The notes below the pieces were generated by a model that did not search any database, was not told where the DNA came from, and was given only the letters and a program-made list of their open reading frames with translations. A stretch of DNA of 64,000 bases from Panulirus ornatus (taxonomy: Eukaryota; Arthropoda; Malacostraca; Decapoda; Palinuridae). Where the stretch lies: assembly GCF_036320965.1 (NCBI RefSeq), contig NC_092269.1:33216843-33280842 (forward strand), in the 5' to 3' direction. Shown here piece after piece: positions 11,603 to 23,046 of the stretch (the first letter of the stretch is position 1; every line of letters begins with the position of its first letter). The position numbers and the translations under genes were made by a program.

Positions 11603-11764
11603 GATGAGAAGAACAAGGAGAATGAGAAGAACAAGTTGAACTCTGTCCGGCGCGAGAGTGCAATCAGCGTCACCGATGGGCACGCCGTAGCAGATGAGAT
11701 AGAATCCCTGGCCAACACCCTAACCACAGAAAACGGAGCGAAGACGGATTTAGCTTTAACTTAA
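11603..11764 (+). CDS. PRR15-like: PRR15-like protein, terminal coding exon
   Basis: This exon encodes the last 53 residues and a TAA stop. It is preceded by a good polypyrimidine tract and acceptor (cctctgttatcttacag) and continues phase 0 from the exon ending at 8214. The start is Lys/Asn/Glu-rich (DEKNKENEKNK), probably helical and charged. Then come a basic phosphosite-like stretch (SVRRESAIS) and an acidic/hydrophobic tail (ADEIESLANTLTTENGAKTD). Vertebrate PRR15 ends soon after the SGR motif, so this tail may be an arthropod extension. AATAAA about 190 bp downstream (near 11954) is the first plausible poly(A) signal. The exon assignment rests on phase, splice signals and composition rather than a family match in this part. 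Confidence 0.62.
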   Translation, partial: DEKNKENEKNKLNSVRRESAISVTDGHAVADEIESLANTLTTENGAKTDLALT

Positions 11765-12935
11765 ATATTTCTTTTAAAATGTAATTGATATTTGTGATAT
11801 TTAGTTTATAGATGGAATTTCGGATCAGTAGTAGCCTATCAACTTCATTATCTTTAGAATCACACAACCCTCATATCAGACAGATAAGTCATCCTGATGA
11901 GCGAGATGGACGTTAATATAGACAGGTTAAAGACATGAAACTGGTCATTATATGAATAAATTTTTATCCACCTAATATAGACTAACTTTGTCAAAATGCA
12001 GCTATCAGAGCACAGTATATTAACTCGAACTTACAACTTCAATGTTTCCTGTTGCCGTTCCACTAATTTTGAAATCGGTTAGAGTACACTCACCAATCTG
12101 CATTTCTAGCTATCGTATCTCACCTTATCTGTTTGTGGCACCTGGTAAAGAGCTGTTCTGAGATTGAACAAGTGTTGTGCAGTAGAAATTAGTTTCGTCT
12201 GGTGTTGGCGTTAACAGAACACTGTATGCTTAGGGTGAGAATACGTTAAAGTCTTTACACAGCTTAAAATTTTAGCATGAGATTGTTATATGCCCGTGAG
12301 GATATCTTCTCATAACTTGTAGTATCTATTTTTGTAGGTAGCTGATGACTATTGCTGAAACTCGATAGAACATGTCTGCTTAGAAGCGGCAAACGGTGCG
12401 CCTTTTATTATTACTGGACTGAAAATCTTAAGTTTTGCTTAAAAGTAACCTTGAAATGTTTACATCTCTGTAGTATTCTTAGTAATGGTATGTTGGTGTT
12501 CGTTTCTCATCAGTAGGCGTTTACCAGTCATTAGAATACACGAGACATGCTTTGGGTGGTCCTTCAACAAGGATTCTATTGAAGATGTTGTGTTAGAGTA
12601 TTACCTAACACATTGTCTTGTGTATATTTAAAAGTTGTGTAATTGTATTTTTGTAGGTTTTATTCCATAAAATCATTTATTCCTTAAATCATTTTTGTTT
12701 TCACTTTACGACTGGAAGTCATAGGCGTGTATGTATATTGATGACTGACAAGTCCGCCACATGGTTGTTCAATAGACTTTTCTCGTGTGGAGTACTTGGA
12801 TGTGTGTTGATAAGGCAGTCGCTACTAGCTGTCAAGCAACACTCCTTATCTCACTCCTGCCGCCAATTACCGACCACCTCCCCTTTACTCCCAGCTATCT
12901 ACTCCCAACACTGCTACACACAAACTCTAAGCTAT
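11765..12935. other. 3' flank of the PRR15-like gene, no other gene seen
   Basis: AT-rich sequence, probably including the 3' UTR in its first 200 bases. No further coding potential is recognised. Confidence 0.4.
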
Positions 12936-12944
12936 CTTGTCTTA

Positions 12945-13400
12945 ACATCCACATATTCACCTTTTCTTCCCGCCACCTAGTGAGATGCTCATCATTCGTC
13001 TACTCCCCAGACTCATCTCACCACCCACACATTCCTCACTCTCCACCACCCGCCTAATACCCACCCACTCTCCTTCATCTCCACCTCCCACATATTCACC
13101 TTTTCTTCCCGCCACCTAGTGAGATGCTCATTCGTCTAGTCCCCAGACTCCTCTCACCACCCACACATTCCTCACCATCCACCTAATAACCACCCATTCT
13201 CCCTCATCTCCCACCTCCCACATATTCACCTTTTCTTCCCGCCACCTAGTGAGATGCTCATCATTCGTCTACTCCCCAGACTCCTCTCACCACCCACACA
13301 TTCCTCACTCTCCACCACCCACCTAATACCCACCCACTCTCCCTCATCTCCCACCTCCCATCTTGTGTCTTGTCCCACCACCTTCCTCCCCCTCCTCTCT
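12945..13400. repeat. Pyrimidine-rich minisatellite, about 130-140 bp units
   Basis: Three copies of CCACATATTCACCTTTTCTT-CCCGCCACCTAGTGAGATGCTC begin near 12949, 13088 and 13218. Each is followed by CATTCGTCTAcTCCCCAGACTC and runs of CCACCCACACATTCCTCAC / CCACCTAATACCCACCCA. Copies are well conserved with indels of tens of bases. The overlapping open frames at 12738-13057 and 13226-13448 are made of this repeat. Confidence 0.88.
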
Positions 13401-14754
13401 CCTCCCACCACGCATCGCTGCTTCTGTTCACTCGGTCATGAGTCTTAGATTCTGCAAATGAGTCGTTGAAAGCCTAATGCATTATTTGAATTGTATCCCG
13501 GTTCCTTTGTGGTCTCTGTTTTAGGAAACTAATATTGTAGGTTCGTCTTGGGGTTACATCCATATTTCGTCCACATTACCTGATACATTTGTTTTTATTT
13601 CCCTGTTGCGTGAATATTGTTACATGAAATCGACGATTCCACCTTTTGTAAAAACAGTTTCTTGTACAGGCTTTGTGATTGTTGACTCAATCCGGTGGCA
13701 GAGAGAATCGCACTTTCCTACCACCGCCGTATAGTAAAAGGTGTTTCACAATCTTCTTAAATCAGCCGCAGTGTAGGCATTGTTTCAGCACTGTTCCACT
13801 TTTTCAAAACAGTTTCTCTGTTGTCAAGTGGTCAACTTCTTGGACACCGCGGTCCACTATACAGCGACTGCTTTAGTGTGTTGATTCCTTGATTGGCTGT
13901 TTGTACTCATGTCCATCATTTCTTCGCGGTGCTTCATTGCCTCGGATTGAGCTACATTGTCATCTCACTGTGTTCACAGTCTCAGAACCGGGTTTCATTT
14001 CATGAAGTTGATTAAGATGTTCTAGAACAACCTACTGAAGATAACTATACACCAAGGACAAGCTTGCCATTGGAATTATTTTTCTCATTGTCTATAAAAC
14101 TTATAGAATTTATATAAGTTTTGGTAGACGTGTCTCCATAAGTCATAATCCACGTTGTATGTATCATTGTCAGTAAAGTAGATGAACTGTGAATATTGTT
14201 TTAGTTTTCAGTCCCTGGTATATTTTTTTCTTATTTCTATAACTATGGATGTTATTATTACAAATTAAAAGTTGAGTGACTTAGTAATAAATACTGATGT
14301 AACATGGAATGAAATTAAGGTACATTGCTAATAGGAAAGGAAAGATTTTTCTATGTACTTGGGTAATCTAATGGTTAAATTATGAGAAGGTATAACAAGG
14401 GCGGAAGTCATGCATTACGTCATGAACTCCCCACCTGATTTGCTGTCAGTCAAGATTGTCTGAGCTGCCGAGTGACAAGTTGGGTGAGCCCGACGTGTGG
14501 ATGATGGATCGATGGTAATTTAATTGTTGGCATACGATTTATATATATTTCTTCTATGATGGCGACCAGGTCAGTGTGTGGAAGACATGATGGATTTGTC
14601 GGGATTTAGTGATTACAATTTTTGTCGTCCGCGTTTCACCTGGTAGTTTGCAGATTAGGTTACACATACGAAAGATTCCTCCTATGGGACAAAAAGCTGT
14701 GCGTTACAACAACGACCTCAGGCCTAGAATCGTCAGTCGTGCCTCGTGCAGCAC

Positions 14755-15145
14755 AGCCAAGCCAAAGCCTCGTAGCCCGTACCTTGCACACCGTGCCTTT
14801 ACTTGTGCAAGCAGTTAACGTTACCACACCTTACACGGCATGTTGTACTTAAGTATCATTACCGGGACCTGGCATAATACGCCGTAGCATAACACAGCAG
14901 CTTCGTCACCCTACGCAGACAGTCATCGTCACCCATACCTTACCCAACGTTCTCTAGCCATGACAAAGCCATATCATCTGAGCCTTACTGAAAACCTTTG
15001 CCAAACGTAGCGTAATCATCTGTTTCCTTACACAACACACCCGAGCTTAGTGTAGCACAGCCTCGTATCCCATATTTTGTACAACTCGCGGTAAACTAGC
15101 CTCATCACCTATACTTTGCACAATACATCCTAGCCCAACTTTGGT
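14755..15145. repeat. Degenerate short tandem repeat (about 30-60 bp)
   Basis: Variants of agCCTCgtanCCCATACttTGCACAAc recur, for example near 14765, 15058 and 15098, with related CGTCACCcatAC and CTTACACaac phrases between. The region is strikingly C/A-rich on the + strand relative to its flanks. Short open frames at 14609-14852 run into it. Confidence 0.5.
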
Positions 15146-15960
15146 CGATGTACGATAACGCTCCACGGCTGACAATGTTAACCGTCGTAACTTTTCAGCA
15201 AAAACTAGCCTGAGTGTATGGTTTCTTTTTGGTAACGTTGTATGGATCTTGTTCAGAATGCTCTTAAAGATTAGAGCATGGGCACAATGTAGGTTTAACG
15301 ACGAATTCGTAAAGCGCTCACTCGTTATGCAAATGTCACCGTGTATGTACGAGTTGCGTCATTTGTAGATATCATATTTATGTTACGGGCAAAGTTGTGA
15401 ATGTTGCGGTGATGTGATAATGGTGGATTACAAAGGACCTTAAGAATTAACCTGCCTGCAATGCAAGTATTAGGTGCCCGAAGAAAATATATAATTCTAA
15501 TGAATTGCTGTAAACTGGTGATAAAGCCAAATGTAACCACGTGATGTTCTGGGTTTTACGTAATATTTCCAGGAATGTATTTACTACATCTCTCGAGTCT
15601 CAAGTAAAACTTGAATTATATTATTTCGTAAAATTTATTTACGATTAAACAGTTTCTTTAATACTTTAATAGCGAGAGAGGGATTTGGTATTAAACACAC
15701 TTTATATCGTGCTCTTCCATTTGTTTATCTTGGAGATAATCTTAAGCTTTCTGTATTGTAATTTGAAGGCGAATGACTGAGAGCCTCATTACTTGTGCTT
15801 TGTGAAGGATTAGCAAGAAAGAAAAGAAAAGAAAAAAGGAATTGGCGAATGCTGAGTAATCACGGAGAGAGGAAAGAATAGATTCAACGTTTCCCATATT
15901 CTGGTGAAAGGTGAGCCTCCAAGGCTGGAAGTCCTTGAGTATACAATCCATTCACGACAG

Positions 15961-16025
15961 ACTGCAGCAGCCTTGTGCAATGAGATGCGAGCCCGCGCGG
16001 GGGTCATTGCACAACTTGCTGCAGT
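15961..16025 (+). ncRNA. microRNA-precursor-like hairpin with a miR-25/92-type seed
   Basis: The 65 nt fold into one stem. The 5' arm 15961-15983 (ACTGCAGCAG, CC, TTGTGCAATGA) pairs with the 3' arm 16004-16025 (TCATTGCACAA, C, TTGCTGCAGT). About 21 pairs form, with one C/C mismatch and one bulged C, and a loop of about 20 nt containing CCCGCGCGGG. A mature 3' product starting CATTGCAC would carry ATTGCAC at positions 2-8, the seed of the miR-25/92 family. The rest of the arm is not the usual miR-92 sequence. The hairpin also folds on the other strand with the same seed in its 3' arm, so orientation is uncertain. A short inverted-repeat transposon remnant is the alternative. Confidence 0.42.
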
Positions 16026-16130
16026 GTGCATAAACAGGTTTGTTTATCCTCTTTGCTCACCATGACAACGAAAATGGTAGACGTGGCTGGCGACTAGAAC
16101 TGTCTAGTGACAGCCTCATCATCGTCTACG

Positions 16131-16167
<37 letters not shown>
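16131..16167. repeat. (TA)n microsatellite
   Basis: 37 bp of TA immediately upstream of a diverged SINE-like copy. It is the same arrangement seen with the younger copies elsewhere in the window. Confidence 0.9.
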
Positions 16168-16169
<2 letters not shown>

Positions 16170-16177
16170 GTAAAGTG

Positions 16178-16342
16178 GATAGGGGACAAAGAATACCGTT
16201 ACCCAGGTATCTCGGGCATTTAAGAGCCGATAAACGGGATGGAAGTCATCCTCCTGTATAATCGCTTTAGGAAGGAGCTGAGCGAATATTCTCAGGCTTT
16301 GTTGCTGACTGGTGCCACCTCGCTAAGATGAAAAAGAAAAAG
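16178..16342 (+). mobile_element. Diverged SINE-like element (family B relative)
   Basis: It starts with GGATAGGGGAcAAAGAATAC, matching the head of the SINE-like family at 40453. It ends with tgcCACCTCGCTAAgatgaaaaagaaaaag, matching that family's tail plus an A-rich end. The middle is different or eroded. With a (TA)n array directly 5', this looks like an older or variant member of the same family, sense on +. Confidence 0.5.
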
Positions 16343-17967
16343 CACAACAGACCTACCTACCTACCTCCTCAAGTTAGGGCTGATGCCGTGGACACCCCAA
16401 CATCGAGACCAAGTCATCATTAGAAGGCACAAGAATGTTTAAAAGTAAGAACGAGAGTGTAGTCTGGGGAAAAGTTTAATGCATGAAGCAAAATATATTA
16501 ATCCTTATTTGATGTCTTGAGAGTTAATGAGACAAAATTGGACCAGTATTTCTAAAATGTTTTGCAGTTCTGAACTCACCATACGGTATGTCCCATAGGC
16601 AATGGCAAACCAGGATTTAGAAAATGAGACCCACACACCTAGAGAATGGGCTCTATTGAAGGGTCTGTGACTGGCTTGGACCTGACGAGTCTACATACAC
16701 TACAGACGCCAATTCAGCATAGTAGTACTGTTCTTTCCTGGGTAGTTGCAGTCTCATCTCTCTGACTTGTAAGGTTGTGTTTTGGTTAAGATAGGTGTGT
16801 ATGTCATTTTCTGTTGTGCATTTAATTGTTGCAAGTGGTTGCATAGTATTTACTATTTAGAGTGTAAGGAAGACAGTTGGATTGATATCCAGAAGTATCA
16901 ATAATATGATGCTTTTAAAGCATGTTTGTTTGCTTGGTGACTTTGATTCAGCGTCAGATTTTTTTTCTACCAATTTGTTTCCCCGCAAATCGAAAATGTT
17001 TTCCAGAAGGCGTTACCTTACGTGATTGCATCTCTGGCAACTTTATCTTACTCGACTAAAGATAACGTTAAATACTTATCTTCATTTTTACCCCTAGTAA
17101 AGAGATAATCTTCCAGACCTTTACATGCGTCACAGTGATTCATGCAGGAAGTAACAGCGTCACACAAATTGTCTCTCAGGGTGGACGACCTCTGAATTTC
17201 CTTCGACAGTAATGATTACAAGGACAGGTCCCGTTCTGTCTTGGTACGTTAAGCCAGGATTATTGACGATTCTAATCATACGGACAGTGAACTTGAGATT
17301 TTTTTTAAGAGGCTTTAGCATTATTACTTGTTTTCATATATATATTCCCAAAATTTTGCACTGTTTGAATTTAATTATGAGAGTATGGGAGGCTGACATA
17401 TTTTTTTTTCAATAGTTTACATTATTTTGATGTTCGGTGGATGTTCACCCATTAAATATTTGTAAAGGGTTATCCCAAAGTCATCAGTGTTACTTCAGAA
17501 TTTTAATGCTAATGGGCTGAAACTTCATAATATTTACGTGTGTAGATGGGAGAGAACAGTGAGAGCTTAACGTTCTGGCACGTTCTCGGAAGTCTTGGGT
17601 CTTTCTGCATAACATACAGGTAGTACAGAGCTTTATACCGTGTACATCAACCTTGTAAAGTTGGGTGAAATCCCAACATGCTGATGGTATGGACTCGTGT
17701 GGTTTATAGCAAGTCCAGCCAGTCTGTATCCTGGTTCATAGAACTTTTTTTTTTTTTCGAAAATAAGGAAAAGGCCGGTTACCCCGGTGTGAGAGGTGCC
17801 AGGTATTGCTGATAAGATATCCTGTATTATCAAGTGTTAATACAGCCAGACCCGCAAGGCTGATTAACTTGAATCATGCTAGGAAGCTCTTTTCAAAGGC
17901 TGGTGTTAATAAAGATCACATGCAACAGCCAGCTACCCTCTGTGTTGATTTGAAATACGTAGAGTAT

Positions 17968-17970
<3 letters not shown>
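16343..17970. other. No gene recognised
   Basis: Unique-looking intergenic sequence. The open frames (up to 67 codons) are not recognised and have no supporting splice or start context. Confidence 0.45.

Positions 17971-18050
<80 letters not shown>
17971..18050. repeat. Compound (CA)n(TA)n microsatellite
   Basis: 27 bp of CA followed by about 50 bp of TA. Read on the minus strand, this is the (TA)n(TG)n that directly follows the 3' end of the adjacent RTE-like copy. Confidence 0.95.
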
Positions 18051-18052
<2 letters not shown>

Positions 18053-18202
18053 GTATATAATTTATTATAATTTGTCGCTGTCTCCCGCGTTAGCGAGGTA
18101 GCGCAAGGAAACGCGAAAGAATGGCCCAACCCACCCACATACACGCCCACACACGCACATATACATACCTATACATTTCAACGTATATACATATACATAC
18201 AC

Positions 18203-18248
<46 letters not shown>

Positions 18249-18418
18249 CACACACACATGTACATATTCATACTTGCTGCCTTCATCCATTCTCGTCGCC
18301 ACCACGCCACACATGAAATGGCGCCCCCCCGCGTGCGCGAGGTAGCCCTAGGAAAAGACAAAGGCCACATTCGTTCACGCTGTCTCTAGCTGTCATGTGT
18401 AATGCTATTCCTTGCACG

Positions 18419-18420
<2 letters not shown>
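18051..18420 (-). mobile_element. RTE-like LINE, 3' fragment with internal deletion
   Basis: The minus strand carries the element's 3' UTR. It ends in the tail motif GCTACCTCGCTAACGCGGGA followed by gacagcgacaaattataataaa. The sequence upstream of the tail (TATATACATA and CACACA-rich, then GCGCTAGG-AAAAGAC and GTTCACnCTGTCTCTAGCTG on the + strand) is shared with the copies at 20330-20640 and 38045-38400. It then jumps from the AGCTGTCATG segment straight to TATTCCTTGCACGCC, so about 150 nt or more of internal 3' UTR is missing. An internal TA tract (18204-18248) has expanded. (TA)n abuts both ends. Confidence 0.8.

Positions 18421-18477
<57 letters not shown>
18421..18477. repeat. (TA)n microsatellite
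   Basis: 57 bp of TA abutting the 5'-truncated end of the RTE-like fragment. Confidence 0.95.
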
Positions 18478-18480
<3 letters not shown>

Positions 18481-19971
18481 TCGTTAGATCTTAAAACAGA
18501 CATTGATCTATCAGTGATTGACATGTTTTCGAGGCAAAGCGACATTCATCTGAATTTCTTAACGTCTTGTTAGTAACATGTGAGAGGCACGATGACGTGT
18601 AGGGAGTTGCATCCTTGACTCATCAAACTCAGTATGGACCCCGCTAGCATGGAAGCTCGGCATGTTCCCTCCATTCAAGTGGGTGGAAATTTTTTTTACC
18701 GGCAGAAGTTGCAAGGACGAGTTCCTCTTCACTTTAGCTATCAGGTATTCCTTCGAATATCCCGTTGCCTGGGTTTTTAAGACCAACGGCTGAGGCCATT
18801 TTGCGATATCAGGGCAACATTGGCAACTGCGGTGGTCTAACTCACTCCCTGCGTCAGGCGGGTTTAATAGGACATCTCTCACGTGTCACGCAGTGTGCGT
18901 ATAAGTATTTGCTTCTTATGCCAAGAAATCTGAAATGGCTCATGAACTATTAGTCGTACAGGGGGTGTAGACGAGAAGCTAAATCTAAAGCAGATGTACT
19001 CCCAGGAGCGCATGATAAGCTGTTGTCACGTCCCGGAATAATGTTGTTTCTCTCATATTATGGCGTCAGTCGGTACTTCTAAACACTCTTGGGTATGTCC
19101 GTTGGAGCTCCTTGGTCATGCCGCCTACTGAGGGGGGGCCGTCAGTAGAGGACTGAAAATAGCCTAGCTTACATCAGGATCGTTCTTGCAATCATGTTGA
19201 TGCGAGATGTTTTGTCCCCCCCCCCCCCCATCTTATATACACAGACCTTGTCGTTCATCCCAGGCACATTTCCTGACGTAGAGGAACAATTAACTCAAGC
19301 TTCCATTTTTACCAACATGCCCCTTAATATTCCGGTCCATACCGGTTTTGCCGAGTGGTACAGTGAGGGGGCCCCTCCACCCACCGCAACAAAGCCTATT
19401 CAGAACACTGCGGTTCGACTACCTGCATCAACCTGCTGCAGGAGAAGGGACTTTTCATACCATTAGGGAGCACACATGAAAAGTTAATACTGATTTGTCG
19501 TGGAAACAGTAGTATGGAGAGGCACGATAGAATGAAAGATAAAATGGCTGATGTAGAAGTTAACACATTTTTTTTACTTAAGATAGTTTCCTTTGTCTCT
19601 TAGATACGAAGGTAGATAAACGATATCTATGGACAGACTTCACAACAGTAATTGACATGTTGCTCGTTGCCAGTGTGATAGTAGAGAAATGTACGTCAAT
19701 AAAAGTACGTGTCACTGTGATACATTCGTTGTTTACGGATGTATAATGTACCAGCGTAATTCCACTTACGAAAAATAACCTGAGACTCATGTTGTAACGT
19801 AACTTACGTGTGAAGTGTACGTACACCATTAAATTGAAACTCATTAATTTTTCTGTATTCCCATGGCGAGACCGAGAATGAGTCAACCCTCAGGTAATGA
19901 CCTTCAAACGTGTCACCTGCGGCATAAATTTAAATTATTCTGTGGTAACAAAGAAACTAACGTCATCCACA

Positions 19972-19973
<2 letters not shown>
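18478..19973. other. No gene recognised
   Basis: Mixed unique sequence. There is a C-run at 19217-19229 and a G-run near 19131. The 107-codon minus frame (18559-18882) and the 102-codon minus frame (19578-19886) match nothing I know. Confidence 0.45.

Positions 19974-20031
<58 letters not shown>
19974..20031. repeat. (TA)n microsatellite
   Basis: 58 bp of TA at the 5' boundary of a truncated RTE-like copy. Confidence 0.95.
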
Positions 20032-20033
<2 letters not shown>

Positions 20034-20034
<1 letters not shown>

Positions 20035-20645
20035 CAAAGAGGATATATGTGTCAGAGGTGAAGGGAACGAGAAATGGAAGACCAAATTGGAGGTGGAAGG
20101 ATGGATTGAAAAAGATTTTGAGCGATCGGGGCCTGAACATGCAGGAGGGTGAAAGGCGTGCAAGGAATAGAGTGAATTGGGACGAAGTGGTATACCCGGG
20201 TCGACGTGTCGTCAATGGATGTGAAGCATCCGGGGTAAACCATGGAAAGTTTTGTGGAGTCTGGATGTGGAAAGGGAGCTGTGGTTTCGATGCATTACAC
20301 ATGACAGCTAGAGACTGAGTGTGAACGAATGTGGCCTTTGTTGTCTTTTCCTAGCCCTACCTCGCGCACGCGCAGGGGGAGGTGGGGGGGTGCCATTTTC
20401 GTGTGGTGGGGTGGTGACGGGAATGGATGAAGGCAGCAAGTATGGATATGAACATGTGTATATATGCATATTTGTGTATGTATATGTCTGTATACGTTGA
20501 AATGTATAGGTATGTATACGTGCGTGTGTAGGCGTGTATGCATATACATGTGTATGTGGGTGGGTTGGGCCATTCTTTCGTGTTTCCTTGCGCTACCTCG
20601 CTAACGCGGGAGACAGCGACAAAGTATTATAATGGTAATGAATGA
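20034..20645 (+). mobile_element. RTE-like LINE, 5'-truncated 3' end
   Basis: The sense strand encodes the last residues of the RTE-like ORF2 (RIYVSEVKGTRNGRPNWRW, then KDGLKKILSDRGLNMQEGE and RRARNRVNW). The 3' UTR follows to the tail (cgctacctcgctaacgcgggagacagcgac, then aaagtataataatg). It starts abruptly at a (TA)n tract, the 5' truncation typical of target-primed reverse transcription. It is the same element as 38041-40130 in opposite orientation. The antisense frames at 19913-20302 and 20052-20573 are shadows. Confidence 0.85.
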
Positions 20646-20656
20646 ATAAATGATAT

Positions 20657-20793
<137 letters not shown>

Positions 20794-21165
20794 GAGATTA
20801 GTATTTTATACAAAATTAGGATGAGGCAATTACAACCTCGGCTTTTACCCCACAGAACCATGAGATGACATCGCTGTTCCTCACCATCACAATAAGGGGG
20901 TTAGTGGTCTGGATAACACGGGAATTGCCTCGTTCCGCACCACGAGTCGAAAGTTAGAAAATCTAAATCTATTGATCATGAGAACGTCTCAGTAAATGTC
21001 ATAATGTTTACAGTGTAAGCGTTCGTTTTCATTCTTAACATTGTGGTGATCAGATTTTGGCAAAATGGAGGATATTTCAGAAATTAGGAGTTTAAAATCT
21101 CGGGTTGATTGTTGTGGATAACCGTATGGACACACGCCTCGCTGGCTCATTATTATTTTAGCTTA

Positions 21166-21170
<5 letters not shown>
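20794..21170. other. No gene recognised
   Basis: Unique-looking spacer between transposon clusters; nothing seen in it. Confidence 0.5.

Positions 21171-21230
<60 letters not shown>
21171..21230. repeat. (TA)n microsatellite
   Basis: 60 bp of TA at the 3' (tail) side of an antisense SINE-like copy. Confidence 0.95.
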
Positions 21231-21233
<3 letters not shown>

Positions 21234-21471
21234 TTTTTCTTTTCATACTATTCGCCATTTCCCGCGATAGCGAGGTAGCGTTAAGAACAGAGGACTGGGC
21301 CTTTGAGGGAATATTCTCACCTGACCCACTTCTCTGTTACTTCTTTTGGAAAAAAAAAAAAAGAAAAATGAGAGGGGAGGATTTCCAGCCTCCCGCTCCC
21401 TTCCCTTTTAGTCGCCTTCTACGACACGCAGGGAATACGTGGGAAGTATTCTTTCTCCCCTATCCCCAGGG

Positions 21472-21473
<2 letters not shown>
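21231..21473 (-). mobile_element. SINE-like element (family B), full length
   Basis: About 243 bp, antisense on +. In sense orientation it begins ATCCCTGGGGATAGGGGAGA, continues through AAGAATACTTCCCACGTATT, GTCGTAGAAGGCGACTAAAAG and an A/T-rich centre. It ends ...AACGCTACCTCGCTATCGCGGG-AAATGGCGAATAGTATG plus A-rich tail. The tail shares its core with the RTE-like LINE. No tRNA-type A/B boxes are evident, and there is no open frame, so it must depend on another element for mobility. Confidence 0.78.

Positions 21474-21522
<49 letters not shown>
21474..21522. repeat. (TA)n microsatellite
   Basis: 49 bp of TA separating two tandem SINE-like copies. Confidence 0.95.
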
Positions 21523-21525
<3 letters not shown>

Positions 21526-21742
21526 ACTATTCGCCATTTCCCGCATTAGCGAGGTAGCGTTAAGAACAGAGGACTGGGCCTTTGAGGGAATATCCTCACC
21601 TGGCCCCCTTCTCTGTTCCTTCTTTTGGAAAAAAAAAAAAAAGAGGGGAAGATTTCCAGTCCCCCGCTCCCTCCCCTTTTAGTCGCCTTCTACGACACAC
21701 AGGGAATACGTGGGAAGTATTCTTTCTCCCCTATCCCCAGGG

Positions 21743-21746
<4 letters not shown>
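21523..21746 (-). mobile_element. SINE-like element (family B), full length
   Basis: A second copy in the same orientation, nearly identical to the one at 21231-21473 apart from a shorter A-run in the centre and scattered substitutions. The two copies share (TA)n borders, so either one inserted into the array beside the other or the TA-element unit was duplicated. Confidence 0.8.

Positions 21747-21803
<57 letters not shown>
21747..21803. repeat. (TA)n microsatellite
   Basis: 57 bp of TA at the head side of the second SINE-like copy. Confidence 0.95.
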
Positions 21804-21807
<4 letters not shown>

Positions 21808-22129
21808 GAAAAAGTCCTGATGTTGCAAAGGATATCTTCTAAAAGGCTGCGCTATTTATTTCCAGCAGCAGGGAAATACGGACTTCTTTGGAGTGAGAAG
21901 TTCTTCGACAAGAATGTATCCCAAATGACATAGTCCGCCCAATATGATCTTTCAATCACGGTTTAACCTCTTGTAGGTTGAGCCCAGTAGTACACGCACA
22001 CAAACATCTATATATCGAGTTTTCCCAAGGGAGTTAGGTGACTGACCTTCGCCGGCCCATCAGGTTGTGCAAAATGTTTACTTGATATAACCTACATTTA
22101 CTTATTCCACTCCATGTAAATGGAGTGTT

Positions 22130-22132
<3 letters not shown>

Positions 22133-22196
<64 letters not shown>

Positions 22197-22214
22197 GTGT
22201 GTGTGTGTGTGTGT
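22133..22214. repeat. Compound (TA)n(TG)n microsatellite
   Basis: 63 bp of TA then 19 bp of TG. The (TA)n(TG)n order matches the tails of RTE-like copies, but no element body is recognisable upstream. Confidence 0.92.
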
Positions 22215-22969
22215 GAAAAAATGAGATGTATGTTATGAATGTATGAAGAGGGTACTTCATCTGTTATTGCGCAAAGGACGAGACCTATCAACTTTGGCAA
22301 TGTACATTAGCGTATTTGAATGCTATATATCTGCTTTCATGATCTGACAGGGATATAGTATATTGTAGAATATTCATTAACATATAATATTTAGCGTGCG
22401 TATTTAGAACACAGAATTTTGAAATGAGTTCCGTGTTTGAGTTTACGTGAAAACTACTACCATTGCTTTTTACTTCCTTTTCTGCAGAATGACAAGTACT
22501 CTGTTTCTGTAATACATTATCCGTAATATTTACATTTATAGTAAATATGTGTAAATTAGTTGCATGGATTCGGGCTAGATGGAAATCTTCATATGACCAC
22601 AATGTATGAGAACCTGGATTTTACTCATTACTCATACAGGTTTTAGTTGAGCGGTAACATATTACTCAGATTATTTCGGAGATGGGTGTGATGTGTATGT
22701 GTGTGTAAATAAAGATCAACGTTAGAATTTTATTTGATAATGTTACGAGCAATAAATGTATTTAACGTTCCTTTAAGTTGAAAGTAACGTTAGATATCTG
22801 TGGTTGTGGCATTATAATGTCCCTAATTCATGCGGATTTGAGGAGAGAAAAGCAAACATATATTCTTGATTATTACTGACGCCATTGTTGCTTCGACCAA
22901 GTTAGTTCTTCGAAAGAACAACATGATAATTCAAAAATGAAAATCGAATATAATTTCCTACGATGGTAT
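22215..22969. other. No gene recognised
   Basis: AT-rich sequence upstream of the UFSP2 promoter candidate. The 104-codon minus frame at 22288-22602 is unrecognised. Confidence 0.45.
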
Positions 22970-23046
22970 CATTCCAAAATGGCGCGTGCGGTAGACGTCA
23001 CTGTAGTTCAGGCTCTGGCCACCAGTTGGCGGGTCCAAATGTCAAC
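22970..23046 (+). promoter_or_regulatory. Putative UFSP2 promoter and 5' UTR
   Basis: A short GC-richer island in AT-rich surroundings. It contains AAAATGGCG (22976-22984, resembling the YY1-type AAnATGGCG element of housekeeping promoters) and GACGTCA (22994-23000, CRE/ATF-like), with possible initiators near TTCAGG (23007). It sits 50-70 bp before the proposed UFSP2 ATG. The layout fits a ubiquitously expressed gene with a very short 5' UTR. Confidence 0.4.

Noticed and set aside
12945..13400. Regularly spaced repeats reminiscent of a CRISPR array
   Set aside because: Units are about 130 bp, pyrimidine-rich and conserved throughout rather than short repeats with unique spacers; the genome is eukaryotic.
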